Assembly: GCA_964616875.1 (NCBI GenBank)
Contig: CAZTSJ010000114.1
Location: 1-12,240 of the forward strand
Direction of reading: 5' to 3'
DNA length: 12,240 nucleotides
DNA from: RBG-16-66-20 sp964616875
Lineage (GTDB): Bacteria; Pseudomonadota; Gammaproteobacteria; Burkholderiales; SG8-39
Below are positions 1-5,687 of the stretch, in pieces (within the stretch, counting starts at the first letter, position 1; the number at the start of each line of letters is the position of its first letter). A model generated the notes under the pieces. That model was given only the letters and a program-made list of their open reading frames with translations, did no database searches and had not been told where the DNA came from. The translations under genes and the position numbers were made by a program.

Positions 1-253
1 TGTGCTCGTCGGGCATCAACATCATGACGATGTCGGCGCTTTTCACCGCGGCGCCGATTTCGGCGACCTTGAGGCCGGCCTTCTTCGCCTTGTCCCAGGA
101 CGGGCCGCTCTTGCGCAGGCCGACGGTGACCTTCATGCCCGAATCGTGCAGGTTCAGCGCATGCGCGTGCCCCTGCGAGCCGTAGCCAAGGATGGTGACT
201 TTCTTGCCCTTGATGAGCGAAAGATCTGCGTCTTTGTCGTAATAGACCTTCAT
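1..253 (-). CDS. ilvC: Ketol-acid reductoisomerase, N-terminal part (runs off left edge)
   Basis: Second enzyme of isoleucine/valine synthesis. It isomerises and reduces acetolactate or acetohydroxybutyrate with NAD(P)H and Mg2+ in the cytoplasm. Only the first 84 codons are present. They begin MKVYYDKDADLSLIKGKKV and carry the Rossmann dinucleotide motif GYGSQGHAHALN (residues 23-34). The following loop LRKSGPSW (residues 46-53) has the Arg and Ser residues that in class I family members hold the 2'-phosphate of NADPH, so NADPH use is predicted. The ATG lies 8 bases after the ilvN stop. The purine-rich GAGGG serving as its ribosome site overlaps that stop codon, so translation is probably coupled. 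It is the third gene of an ilvBNC operon. The catalytic metal-binding C-terminal domain is outside the window. Confidence 0.95.
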   Translation of the reverse strand, partial: MKVYYDKDADLSLIKGKKVTILGYGSQGHAHALNLHDSGMKVTVGLRKSGPSWDKAKKAGLKVAEIGAAVKSADIVMMLMPDEH

Positions 254-261
254 GATTGCCC

Positions 262-753
262 TCAGACTCTAAGAATTCGATTGCCGCGGCCGATGCCGCA
301 GGCGCCGGTGCGCACCGTTTCCAGGATCGCGCTCTGGTCGAGCGCCTGGATGAACGCGTCGAGCTTCGCACCGTCGCCGGTGAGCTCGATGGTGTAGGTG
401 TTGTCCGATACGTCGATGACCCGGCCGCGGAAGATGTCGGCCATGCGCTTGACGTCCTCGCGCTCCTTGGGGCCCGCGCGCAGCTTGATGAGCATGAGCT
501 CGCGCTCCATGTGCTCGGCCTCGGACAGGTCCACGACCTTGACCACCTCGACCAGCTTGTTCAGCTGCTTGGTGATTTTCTCGATCACCTCGTCCGATCC
601 CTTGGTGACCACGGTCAGGCGCGACATCGATGCGTCCTCGGTCGGCGCCACGGTGAGCGACTCGATGTTGTAGCCGCGCGCCGAGAACATGTTCGAGATG
701 CGCGACAGTGCCCCGGCCTCGTTTTCGACCAAAATCGAGATGATGTGTCGCAT
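262..753 (-). CDS. ilvN: Acetolactate synthase small (regulatory) subunit
   Basis: Regulatory subunit that activates the catalytic subunit and confers valine feedback inhibition. At 163 residues it has the length of the long type called IlvH in E. coli (163 residues), not the short E. coli IlvN, so ilvH is an equally good symbol. Residues 1-75 form an ACT domain (RHIISILVENEAGALSRIS, then RGYNIESLTVAPTED). Residues 80-163 form the C-terminal domain, with RELMLIKLRA and IFRGRVIDV. Gly14, Ser17 and Asn29, whose mutation abolishes valine sensitivity in E. coli IlvH, are all present, so a valine-sensitive enzyme is inferred. The gap from ilvB is 27 bases, is GC-rich, and holds no convincing Shine-Dalgarno sequence next to the ATG. 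Expression probably relies on readthrough and reinitiation within the operon. Confidence 0.95.
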   Translation of the reverse strand: MRHIISILVENEAGALSRISNMFSARGYNIESLTVAPTEDASMSRLTVVTKGSDEVIEKITKQLNKLVEVVKVVDLSEAEHMERELMLIKLRAGPKEREDVKRMADIFRGRVIDVSDNTYTIELTGDGAKLDAFIQALDQSAILETVRTGACGIGRGNRILRV

Positions 754-780
754 ATGAAGGCGGCGCGGACCTGCGGCCGC

Positions 781-2493
781 TTATAGATCCTCGGAGAGGA
801 TCATTTCCGTGATCCCCTTGCCGCCGGGAATCATCGGGTAGACGTTTTCCGTCTGGTCGGTGATGAAATCGAGGAACACCAGGTCGTTCTTGCGCTTGAA
901 GGTCTCGCGCAGCGCCGGCTCGACGTCGGCCGGCTTGTCGATGAGCAGGCCCGAGTGGCCGTAGCCCTCGGCGAGCTTGACGAAATCGGGCAGCGCATCC
1001 ATGTAGGATTCCGCATACCGATTGCCGTGGAAGAACTGCTGCCACTGGCGCACCATGCCCATGTACTTGTTGTTGAGGTTGATGATCTTGATCGGCAGGC
1101 GGTACTGCTTGCAGGTCGAGAGCTCCTGCAGGCACATCTGGATCGAGGACTCGCCGGTGACGCAGGCCACCGTGGCGCCCGGATTCGCCATCATCGCGCC
1201 CATCGCCGCGGGCAGGCCGAAGCCCATGGTGCCCAGGCCGCCGGAATTGATCCAACGCCGCGGCTGCTCGAACTTGTAGAACTGCGCCGCCCACATCTGG
1301 TGCTGGCCGACGTCCGAAGTGATGAACGCATCGCCGCCCGTCACCTCATAGAGCTTCTCGAGCACGTACTGCGGCTTGATCACCTTCGAAGCGCGGTCGT
1401 ACTTGAGGCAGTCCTTGCCGCGCCATTCCTCGATCTGCGTCCACCAGGCTTTAATGTCTGCTATTTTGGATTTTTCAAATAAAACCAAAAAATCATCCAG
1501 GACATCCGGAATATTGCCGACGATCGGCACGTCCACCTTGACGCGCTTGGAAATCGAGGACGGATCGATGTCGATGTGGATGATCTTGCGCGGATCCTGC
1601 GCGAAGTGCGCCGGGTTGCCGATGACGCGGTCGTCGAAGCGCGCGCCGATCGCGAGCAGCACGTCGCAGTGCTGCATCGCCATGTTCGCCTCGTAGGTGC
1701 CGTGCATGCCGAGCATGCCGAGGAACTGCGCATCGGTGCCCGAATAACCGCCCAGGCCCATGAGCGTATTGGTGATCGGAAAACCGCTGCGCTTCACCAA
1801 CTCCTTCAGCTTCGGCGCCGCATTCGAAAGCACGATGCCGCCGCCGGTATAGATCATCGGGCGCTTCGCCTCCTGCAGCAGCTGCACCGCCTTCTTGATC
1901 TGGCCCGCGTGCCCCTTCTTCACCGGGTTGTACGAGCGCATCGACACCGACTCGGGATAATGGAACTCGGTCTTGTGCGTGGTGACGTCCTTGGGGATGT
2001 CCACCAGCACCGGCCCGGGGCGCCCCGTGGTCGCGATGTGGAACGCCTTCTTGAGCGTCATGGCGAGGTCCTTGACGTCCCTCACCAGGAAATTGTGCTT
2101 CACGCAGGGACGCGTGATGCCGATCGCATCGCACTCCTGGAACGCGTCCTCGCCGATGGCATGAGTGGGCACCTGGCCGCTCAGGATGACCATCGGGATC
2201 GAATCCATGTACGCGGTCGCGATCCCGGTCACCGCGTTGGTCAGGCCGGGACCGGAGGTCACGAGGCACACGCCGACCTTGTGCGAGGAACGCGAGTAGC
2301 CGTCGGCCGCATGCGCCGCGCCCTGCTCGTGGCGCACCAGGACATGGCGCACTTTGTCCTGCTTGAACAGCTCGTCGTAGATCCACAGCACCGCGCCGCC
2401 GGGATAGCCGAATACGACCTCGACGCCCTCGGCCTGCAGACAGCGTATGACGATCTCTGCGCCGGTGATCTCTGCGGTCTTGACCCGATCCAT
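781..2493 (-). CDS. ilvB: Acetolactate synthase large (catalytic) subunit
   Basis: ThDP-, Mg2+- and FAD-dependent enzyme that condenses pyruvate with pyruvate or 2-oxobutyrate, the first common step of valine, leucine and isoleucine synthesis. It has 570 residues, a normal length. The N-terminal ThDP domain begins TGAEIVIRCLQAEGV and includes GYPGGAVLWIYDEL and the catalytic Glu56 in VRHEQGAAHAADGY. The FAD-linked middle domain (about 190-340) holds FLGMLGMHG and GARFDDRV. The C-terminal ThDP domain holds the metal-binding segment (GESSIQM 447-453, paired Asn474-475) and GMVRQWQ. The frame stays open upstream to 2616, but those codons overlap the promoter at 2528-2556, so the ATG at 2493 is chosen. 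It gives a start typical of the family and has AGGG about 10 bases upstream. Odd points are the GES in place of the usual GDG and an AT-rich codon island at 1451-1500. E. coli ilvI is the closest naming alternative. Confidence 0.95.
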   Translation of the reverse strand: MDRVKTAEITGAEIVIRCLQAEGVEVVFGYPGGAVLWIYDELFKQDKVRHVLVRHEQGAAHAADGYSRSSHKVGVCLVTSGPGLTNAVTGIATAYMDSIPMVILSGQVPTHAIGEDAFQECDAIGITRPCVKHNFLVRDVKDLAMTLKKAFHIATTGRPGPVLVDIPKDVTTHKTEFHYPESVSMRSYNPVKKGHAGQIKKAVQLLQEAKRPMIYTGGGIVLSNAAPKLKELVKRSGFPITNTLMGLGGYSGTDAQFLGMLGMHGTYEANMAMQHCDVLLAIGARFDDRVIGNPAHFAQDPRKIIHIDIDPSSISKRVKVDVPIVGNIPDVLDDFLVLFEKSKIADIKAWWTQIEEWRGKDCLKYDRASKVIKPQYVLEKLYEVTGGDAFITSDVGQHQMWAAQFYKFEQPRRWINSGGLGTMGFGLPAAMGAMMANPGATVACVTGESSIQMCLQELSTCKQYRLPIKIINLNNKYMGMVRQWQQFFHGNRYAESYMDALPDFVKLAEGYGHSGLLIDKPADVEPALRETFKRKNDLVFLDFITDQTENVYPMIPGGKGITEMILSEDL

Positions 2494-2527
2494 GACGATA
2501 ATGCCCTGAAGTGCGGAAAAGCATTCA

Positions 2528-2556
2528 AGATTAACGGCTTGCTGCATTGCGGTCAA
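2528..2556 (-). promoter_or_regulatory. Probable sigma-70 promoter of the ilvBNC operon
   Basis: On the minus strand TTGACC (2556-2551, 5 of 6 matches to the -35 consensus) is followed by exactly 17 bases and TAATCT (2533-2528), which keeps the three most conserved -10 positions. Transcription would start near 2521, leaving a leader of about 28 bases before the ilvB ATG at 2493. That is too short for a leader-peptide attenuator, and none is visible. The site rules out the longer reading of ilvB that starts at 2616. Confidence 0.65.
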
Positions 2557-2621
2557 GCCAGCCGCAGTCAATTGGCAGCGGCGGTTTGATACCATCGTCC
2601 GCAGAGCCGGGAACACCGGTC

Positions 2622-2637
2622 GAGGGGAGAGAAACTG
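2622..2637 (+). promoter_or_regulatory. Shine-Dalgarno and probable CTG start of the sigma factor gene
   Basis: The purine run GAGGGGAGA (2622-2630) is the only strong ribosome-binding sequence ahead of the sigma factor frame. It sits 4 bases before a CTG at 2635-2637. The conventional alternative, a TTG at 2653, has no Shine-Dalgarno sequence at a usable distance. The frame is closed by a TGA at 2587 and has no ATG, GTG or TTG between that stop and 2653. Confidence 0.5.
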
Positions 2638-3204
2638 GCATCGCGCAGTGAGTTGTCGGCGTTCCTCGCGGGCGTCGAACGGCGCGCCTTCAAGCAGGCA
2701 GTGTTCGCCGTGCGCGAAACCGAGGCGGCGCTCGATGTTGTGCAGGACGCGATGATGCGGCTCTCCGAGCGCTACGGCGACCGCGCGCCGGAGGAACTGC
2801 CGCCGCTGTTCCAGCGCATCCTGCAGAACGCGATCCGCGACTGGTTCCGGCGGCAGAAGGTTCGCTCGCTGTGGGTGACCCTGTTTTCCTCCCTTGCGCC
2901 CGGGCGTGGCGAGGAGGACGATCAGGACCCGCTGGAGAATTTGCAGGCCGCCGGCGACGCCAACCGGGAGGAGCAGCCGTCAGAGCGCCTCGAACGCTCG
3001 CAAGTTATTGAAATTATTGAAAAAGAGATATCCAAACTACCCGCGCGTCAACGCGAGGCTTTCATCATGCGTTACTGGGAGGAGCTGGACGTCGCGGAGA
3101 CCGCCAAGGCCATGGGTTGCTCGGAGGGCAGCGTAAAGACACATTGCTCCCGGGCGACACACGCTTTGGCCATCGCGCTGCGCGCAAAGGGCGTAACCCT
3201 CTGA
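2635..3204 (+). CDS. ECF-like RNA polymerase sigma factor
   Basis: Sigma-70 family protein that would direct RNA polymerase to an alternative promoter set. It has 189 residues from the CTG at 2635, or 183 from the TTG at 2653. Sigma region 2 spans about 15-78 (ALDVVQDAMMRLSERYGDR, then LFQRILQNAIRDWFRRQKVR). An acidic linker of about 40 residues follows. Region 4 spans about 122-185 with KLPARQREAFIMRYWEELDV and the helix-turn-helix DVAETAKAMGCSEGSVKTHC. The CTG start is preferred because a strong ribosome site precedes it and the resulting N-terminus, (M)ASRSELSAFLAGVERRAFK, matches my memory of betaproteobacterial homologues. The gene is divergent from ilvB across 141 bases, and I found no convincing promoter for it there. 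Three genes follow closely, the next encoding a single-pass membrane protein that could be its regulator. A perfect in-frame 9-base tandem repeat lies at 3005-3022. Target promoters are unknown. Confidence 0.9.
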   Translation: MASRSELSAFLAGVERRAFKQAVFAVRETEAALDVVQDAMMRLSERYGDRAPEELPPLFQRILQNAIRDWFRRQKVRSLWVTLFSSLAPGRGEEDDQDPLENLQAAGDANREEQPSERLERSQVIEIIEKEISKLPARQREAFIMRYWEELDVAETAKAMGCSEGSVKTHCSRATHALAIALRAKGVTL

Positions 3205-3227
3205 ACGACGTCCCGGAGATATAGAAC

Positions 3228-3629
3228 ATGAACGAAATCAAATTCGCCAACAAAATCCGCCAGGCGCTGAACGAAGGCGCGCGGCTGGACGGGGAATCCG
3301 GCGCCCACATCGTCGCGCGGCTGCGCGCGGCGCGCGAGCAGGCCCTCGCCGTGCGCAAGCCGGAGCGCGCGCCGGCGCTTGCCTGGGCGCGCAGCACGGC
3401 CGCCGACGTGATCGGCGGTTTCGGCGGCCTTGGCGGTTTTTCGGTCCGGCTGCTGTTGCCGGCCGCGCTGCTGGTGGCCGGCCTGATCGCGATCTACAGC
3501 ACGCAGCAGGCGCAGCGCGCGGCCGATATCGAGGAGCTGGACGCGCAGCTGCTGACCGACGACCTGCCGATCGACGCCTACCTCGACCGGGGTTTCGAGA
3601 CGTGGCTCAAGAAAGTATCGTCCAACTGA
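3228..3629 (+). CDS. DUF3619-type single-pass membrane protein, possible anti-sigma factor
   Basis: Protein of 133 residues of unknown function that I assign to the DUF3619 family from its C-terminal pattern (DIEELDAQLLTDDLPIDAYLDRGFETWLK) and its place after the sigma gene. Residues 1-71 are soluble and basic and end in a glycine-rich stretch (GGFGGLGGF, 63-71). Residues 72-91 form one transmembrane helix. Residues 92-133 are acidic. The positive-inside rule puts the N-terminus in the cytoplasm and the acidic tail in the periplasm. This is the topology of membrane anti-sigma factors such as RseA, but no zinc-binding HxxxCxxC motif or other anti-sigma signature is visible, so that role is inference from context. 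GGAGAT stands 7 bases before the ATG. The gene starts 23 bases after the sigma gene, and its stop overlaps the next start as TGATG. Confidence 0.85.
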   Translation: MNEIKFANKIRQALNEGARLDGESGAHIVARLRAAREQALAVRKPERAPALAWARSTAADVIGGFGGLGGFSVRLLLPAALLVAGLIAIYSTQQAQRAADIEELDAQLLTDDLPIDAYLDRGFETWLKKVSSN

Positions 3630-4120
3630 TGCGCAGGATCGTTGCCGCGCTGCTGCTTTGCGCGCTTGCCGCGCCCTGCGCCATCGCCGCGCCCAAGGAC
3701 CGGGGTCCGCAGTGGGCCGCGCTTACGGCCGACCAGCAGCAGGCGCTCTCGCCCCTCGCCGGCGGGTGGAACAAGCTCAGCCTGCCGCACAAGACCAAGT
3801 GGCTCGGCATCGCCAAGCGCTATCCGGCGATGAAAACCGAGGAACAGAAGCGGGTTCAGACGCGCATGCAGAACTGGGCCAAGCTCACCCCCCAGCAGCG
3901 CGACCAGGCACGCGAGCAGTACCGCAACATCGCCAAGGTCGCGCCCGACCGGCGGGTTGAACTGCGCAAGTACTGGGCGGACTACCAGGCGCTGCCGCCG
4001 CACGAAAAACGCATGTTCGACGTGCCGCCGAGCTACCTGCCGCCTGCCGAGCGCCGCCAGCGCGCCTCCCGCGCGAAGCCGAAACCAAGCCCCCGGTACG
4101 TCCTGCCCGACGCGCTGTGA
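3629..4120 (+). CDS. Exported DUF3106-type protein with six 18-residue repeats
   Basis: Protein of 163 residues of unknown function. Residues 1-20 look like a signal peptide (MRR, a hydrophobic core, then AIA-AP), so a periplasmic site is predicted. Residues 29-127 contain six units of exactly 18 residues. An aromatic or large hydrophobic residue recurs at 29, 47, 65, 83, 101 and 119, and Leu/Met/Val at 32, 50, 68, 86, 104 and 122, followed by a polar or Pro pair such as LTADQQ (32-37) and LTPQQR (86-91). The LTxxQ pattern recalls the periplasmic helical proteins CpxP and Spy, but homology is not shown. Residues 140-163 form a basic, proline-rich tail. The ATG at 3629 overlaps the stop of the preceding gene (TGATG). 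A GTG at 3602 in the same frame would add nine residues before the signal peptide and is less likely. Confidence 0.85.
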   Translation: MRRIVAALLLCALAAPCAIAAPKDRGPQWAALTADQQQALSPLAGGWNKLSLPHKTKWLGIAKRYPAMKTEEQKRVQTRMQNWAKLTPQQRDQAREQYRNIAKVAPDRRVELRKYWADYQALPPHEKRMFDVPPSYLPPAERRQRASRAKPKPSPRYVLPDAL

Positions 4121-4563
4121 GCGCGGGGCCGGCGCCCTTGCCGCGCGCCACCGACGCCGCCCCGGGCATCACCCGGCGCCTCGCCAGCATGCTCTACGAG
4201 TCGATCCTGCTGTTTGCAGTCGCCTTCCTCGGTACCTGGCTATTCCAGTTCGCCGCCGGCACCTTCCACATCGACGGCTGGCGCATGCACCTGCTGCAGG
4301 TTTTCCTGCTGGCGCTGTTCGCGGCGTATTTTCTCTGGTGCTGGTTGCGCGGCGGGCAGACGCTGGCGATGAAAACCTGGCGCATCCGGCTGGTGGCGAA
4401 GGACGGCCACGCGCGCCTCGCGCCGAAAGCCGCGCTGTTGCGCTTCCTCTGCGCCCTGCTGCTGGTGCCCACGCTGATCGGGATCGCCTGGGCGTACGTC
4501 GATCGCGACCGGCAGTTCCTGCACGACCGCCTCGCCGGCAGCCTGCTGATTCCCGTACCCTAG
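4117..4563 (+). CDS. RDD-family inner membrane protein
   Basis: Small membrane protein of 148 residues from the RDD family, whose general function is unknown. Three transmembrane segments are seen at about 26-48, 57-77 and 104-127. The family landmarks are the arginines of ITRRLASMLYE (20-21), GGQTLAMKTWRIRLVAKDG after helix 2, and Asp137 in LHDRLAGS. The aspartate normally found in the first helix motif is Glu28 here. The start is a GTG overlapping the stop of the preceding gene (GTGA), a standard arrangement for coupled translation, so the four genes from 2635 onward very likely form one operon. The gene converges on lptG with only 7 bases between their stop codons. Confidence 0.88.
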   Translation: MSAGPAPLPRATDAAPGITRRLASMLYESILLFAVAFLGTWLFQFAAGTFHIDGWRMHLLQVFLLALFAAYFLWCWLRGGQTLAMKTWRIRLVAKDGHARLAPKAALLRFLCALLLVPTLIGIAWAYVDRDRQFLHDRLAGSLLIPVP

Positions 4564-4570
4564 CCAGGTC

Positions 4571-5680
4571 CTAGCCCCGCATCCGCGCCCAGATCGGGCG
4601 CAGGCGCTCGATCCATAGCATCATCAGGATCGCGGTGGCGAGGAACAGCAGGCTCGGCAGCGCGGCCGCCGTCACCGGCGGCCACTGCTGGAGCAGCCCC
4701 ACGTGCGAGAACAGGCTGTTCAGCATGTGGAAGAAAATTCCCAGCATGATGCCCAGAAACACCTTGAAGCCGACCATGCCCGAGCGCGCGTGCATGTAGG
4801 CGAAGGGCAGCGCGAGCGCCATCATCACCAGCGTCGCGAGCGGGTAGAAGAGCTTTTTCCACAATGCGATCTCGTAGCGCTCGGTCTTCTGCCGGTTGCC
4901 CGCCAGGTGCTGCAGGTACTTGTAGAGCTTCCAGGCCGACATGCGCTCGGGCACCACGATCAGCACGTTGAGCAGATCCGGATTCACCGCCGAGCGCCAT
5001 TCGGCCTCGGCAAAGCGCGCTGTCGCCGGTCCCGAGGCGCCAAACTTCGTCAGTGATACGTCCTGCAGCCGCCAACTGCCGGCGCCGGCATATACGGCGC
5101 GCGCCGCCTCGGTCACCTGGCGCAGGCGATAAGCGGCGTCGAATTCGTAGATGCGCACGCCGCCGAGCAGGTTCGCCTCGCGCGCCTCGCGCACGTTGAT
5201 GAACGAGCGCGCGTCCTTGAACCAGAGCCCGGAATTCAGGCCGCCGCCGATCAGCGACTGCATCGCCTGCATCCGCACCTTCTGCGCCGCCTCCTCGGTG
5301 ACGGGTGAGATCCACTCGCCGATGACGAAAGTGGCGACCACGAAGGCTAGCCCGATCTTGGCGAGCACCGCGCCGGCGCGGGCCGGCGACAGGCCGGCGG
5401 CGCGCATCACCGTGTATTCCGAGTTGCTCGACAGGTGCGCCAGCACATAGAGCGTGCCGATCAGGACCACGACCGGGAACAGCTCATAGGCGTGCCCGGG
5501 GATCCAGAGTGCGACCACAGAGAAAATGTCGCGCAGCTGGTAGTCGCCGTTGCCGAGGTCGCGCAATTCCGCGATCAGGTCAAAAAAGGCGAACAGGGCG
5601 AGAAATCCGAGCAGCACGAAGCCCACTGCGCCGTAGATCTGGCGCGCCAGGTAGCGCTCGAGCGTCGGGATGCGGCTCAA
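4571..5680 (-). CDS. lptG: LPS export ABC transporter permease LptG
   Basis: One of the two inner-membrane subunits (LptB2FG) that extract lipopolysaccharide and feed it to the LptC/LptA bridge. It has 369 residues, close to the usual length of about 360. Predicted layout: three helices in the first 120 residues (about 16-38, 56-80 and 105-122), a periplasmic beta-jellyroll domain at about 125-265 (GLWFKDARSFINVREA at 151-166), then three helices (about 276-298, 303-325 and 336-357). The cytoplasmic segment SEYTVMRAAGLSPA (87-100) is the coupling helix that contacts LptB. The start is a TTG at 5680, 7 bases after the lptF stop, giving the N-terminus (M)SRIPTLERYLARQIY. The frame remains open to 5803, but that part is a Cys/Trp-rich shadow of lptF. 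It is cotranscribed with lptF. No terminator fits between it and the convergent RDD gene. Confidence 0.94.
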   Translation of the reverse strand: MSRIPTLERYLARQIYGAVGFVLLGFLALFAFFDLIAELRDLGNGDYQLRDIFSVVALWIPGHAYELFPVVVLIGTLYVLAHLSSNSEYTVMRAAGLSPARAGAVLAKIGLAFVVATFVIGEWISPVTEEAAQKVRMQAMQSLIGGGLNSGLWFKDARSFINVREAREANLLGGVRIYEFDAAYRLRQVTEAARAVYAGAGSWRLQDVSLTKFGASGPATARFAEAEWRSAVNPDLLNVLIVVPERMSAWKLYKYLQHLAGNRQKTERYEIALWKKLFYPLATLVMMALALPFAYMHARSGMVGFKVFLGIMLGIFFHMLNSLFSHVGLLQQWPPVTAAALPSLLFLATAILMMLWIERLRPIWARMRG

Positions 5681-5687
5681 CGGCTTC

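Noticed and set aside
1493..2524. Overlapping ORFs of about 340 codons on both strands across ilvB (this one and 1576-2589)
   Set aside because: Shadow frames of a real gene; Arg/Gly/His-rich composition with no domain.
2573..2590. Sigma-54-like element TGGCA...TTTGAT ahead of the sigma factor gene
   Set aside because: The GC pair required at -12 is missing at the correct spacing from GG.
2494..2616. N-terminal extension of IlvB to 611 residues
   Set aside because: The extra codons overlap the promoter at 2528-2556 and give a non-family N-terminus.
3602..3628. GTG start for the DUF3106-type gene
   Set aside because: It would put nine polar residues ahead of a normal signal peptide, and the ATG at 3629 has a textbook TGATG coupling with the upstream stop.
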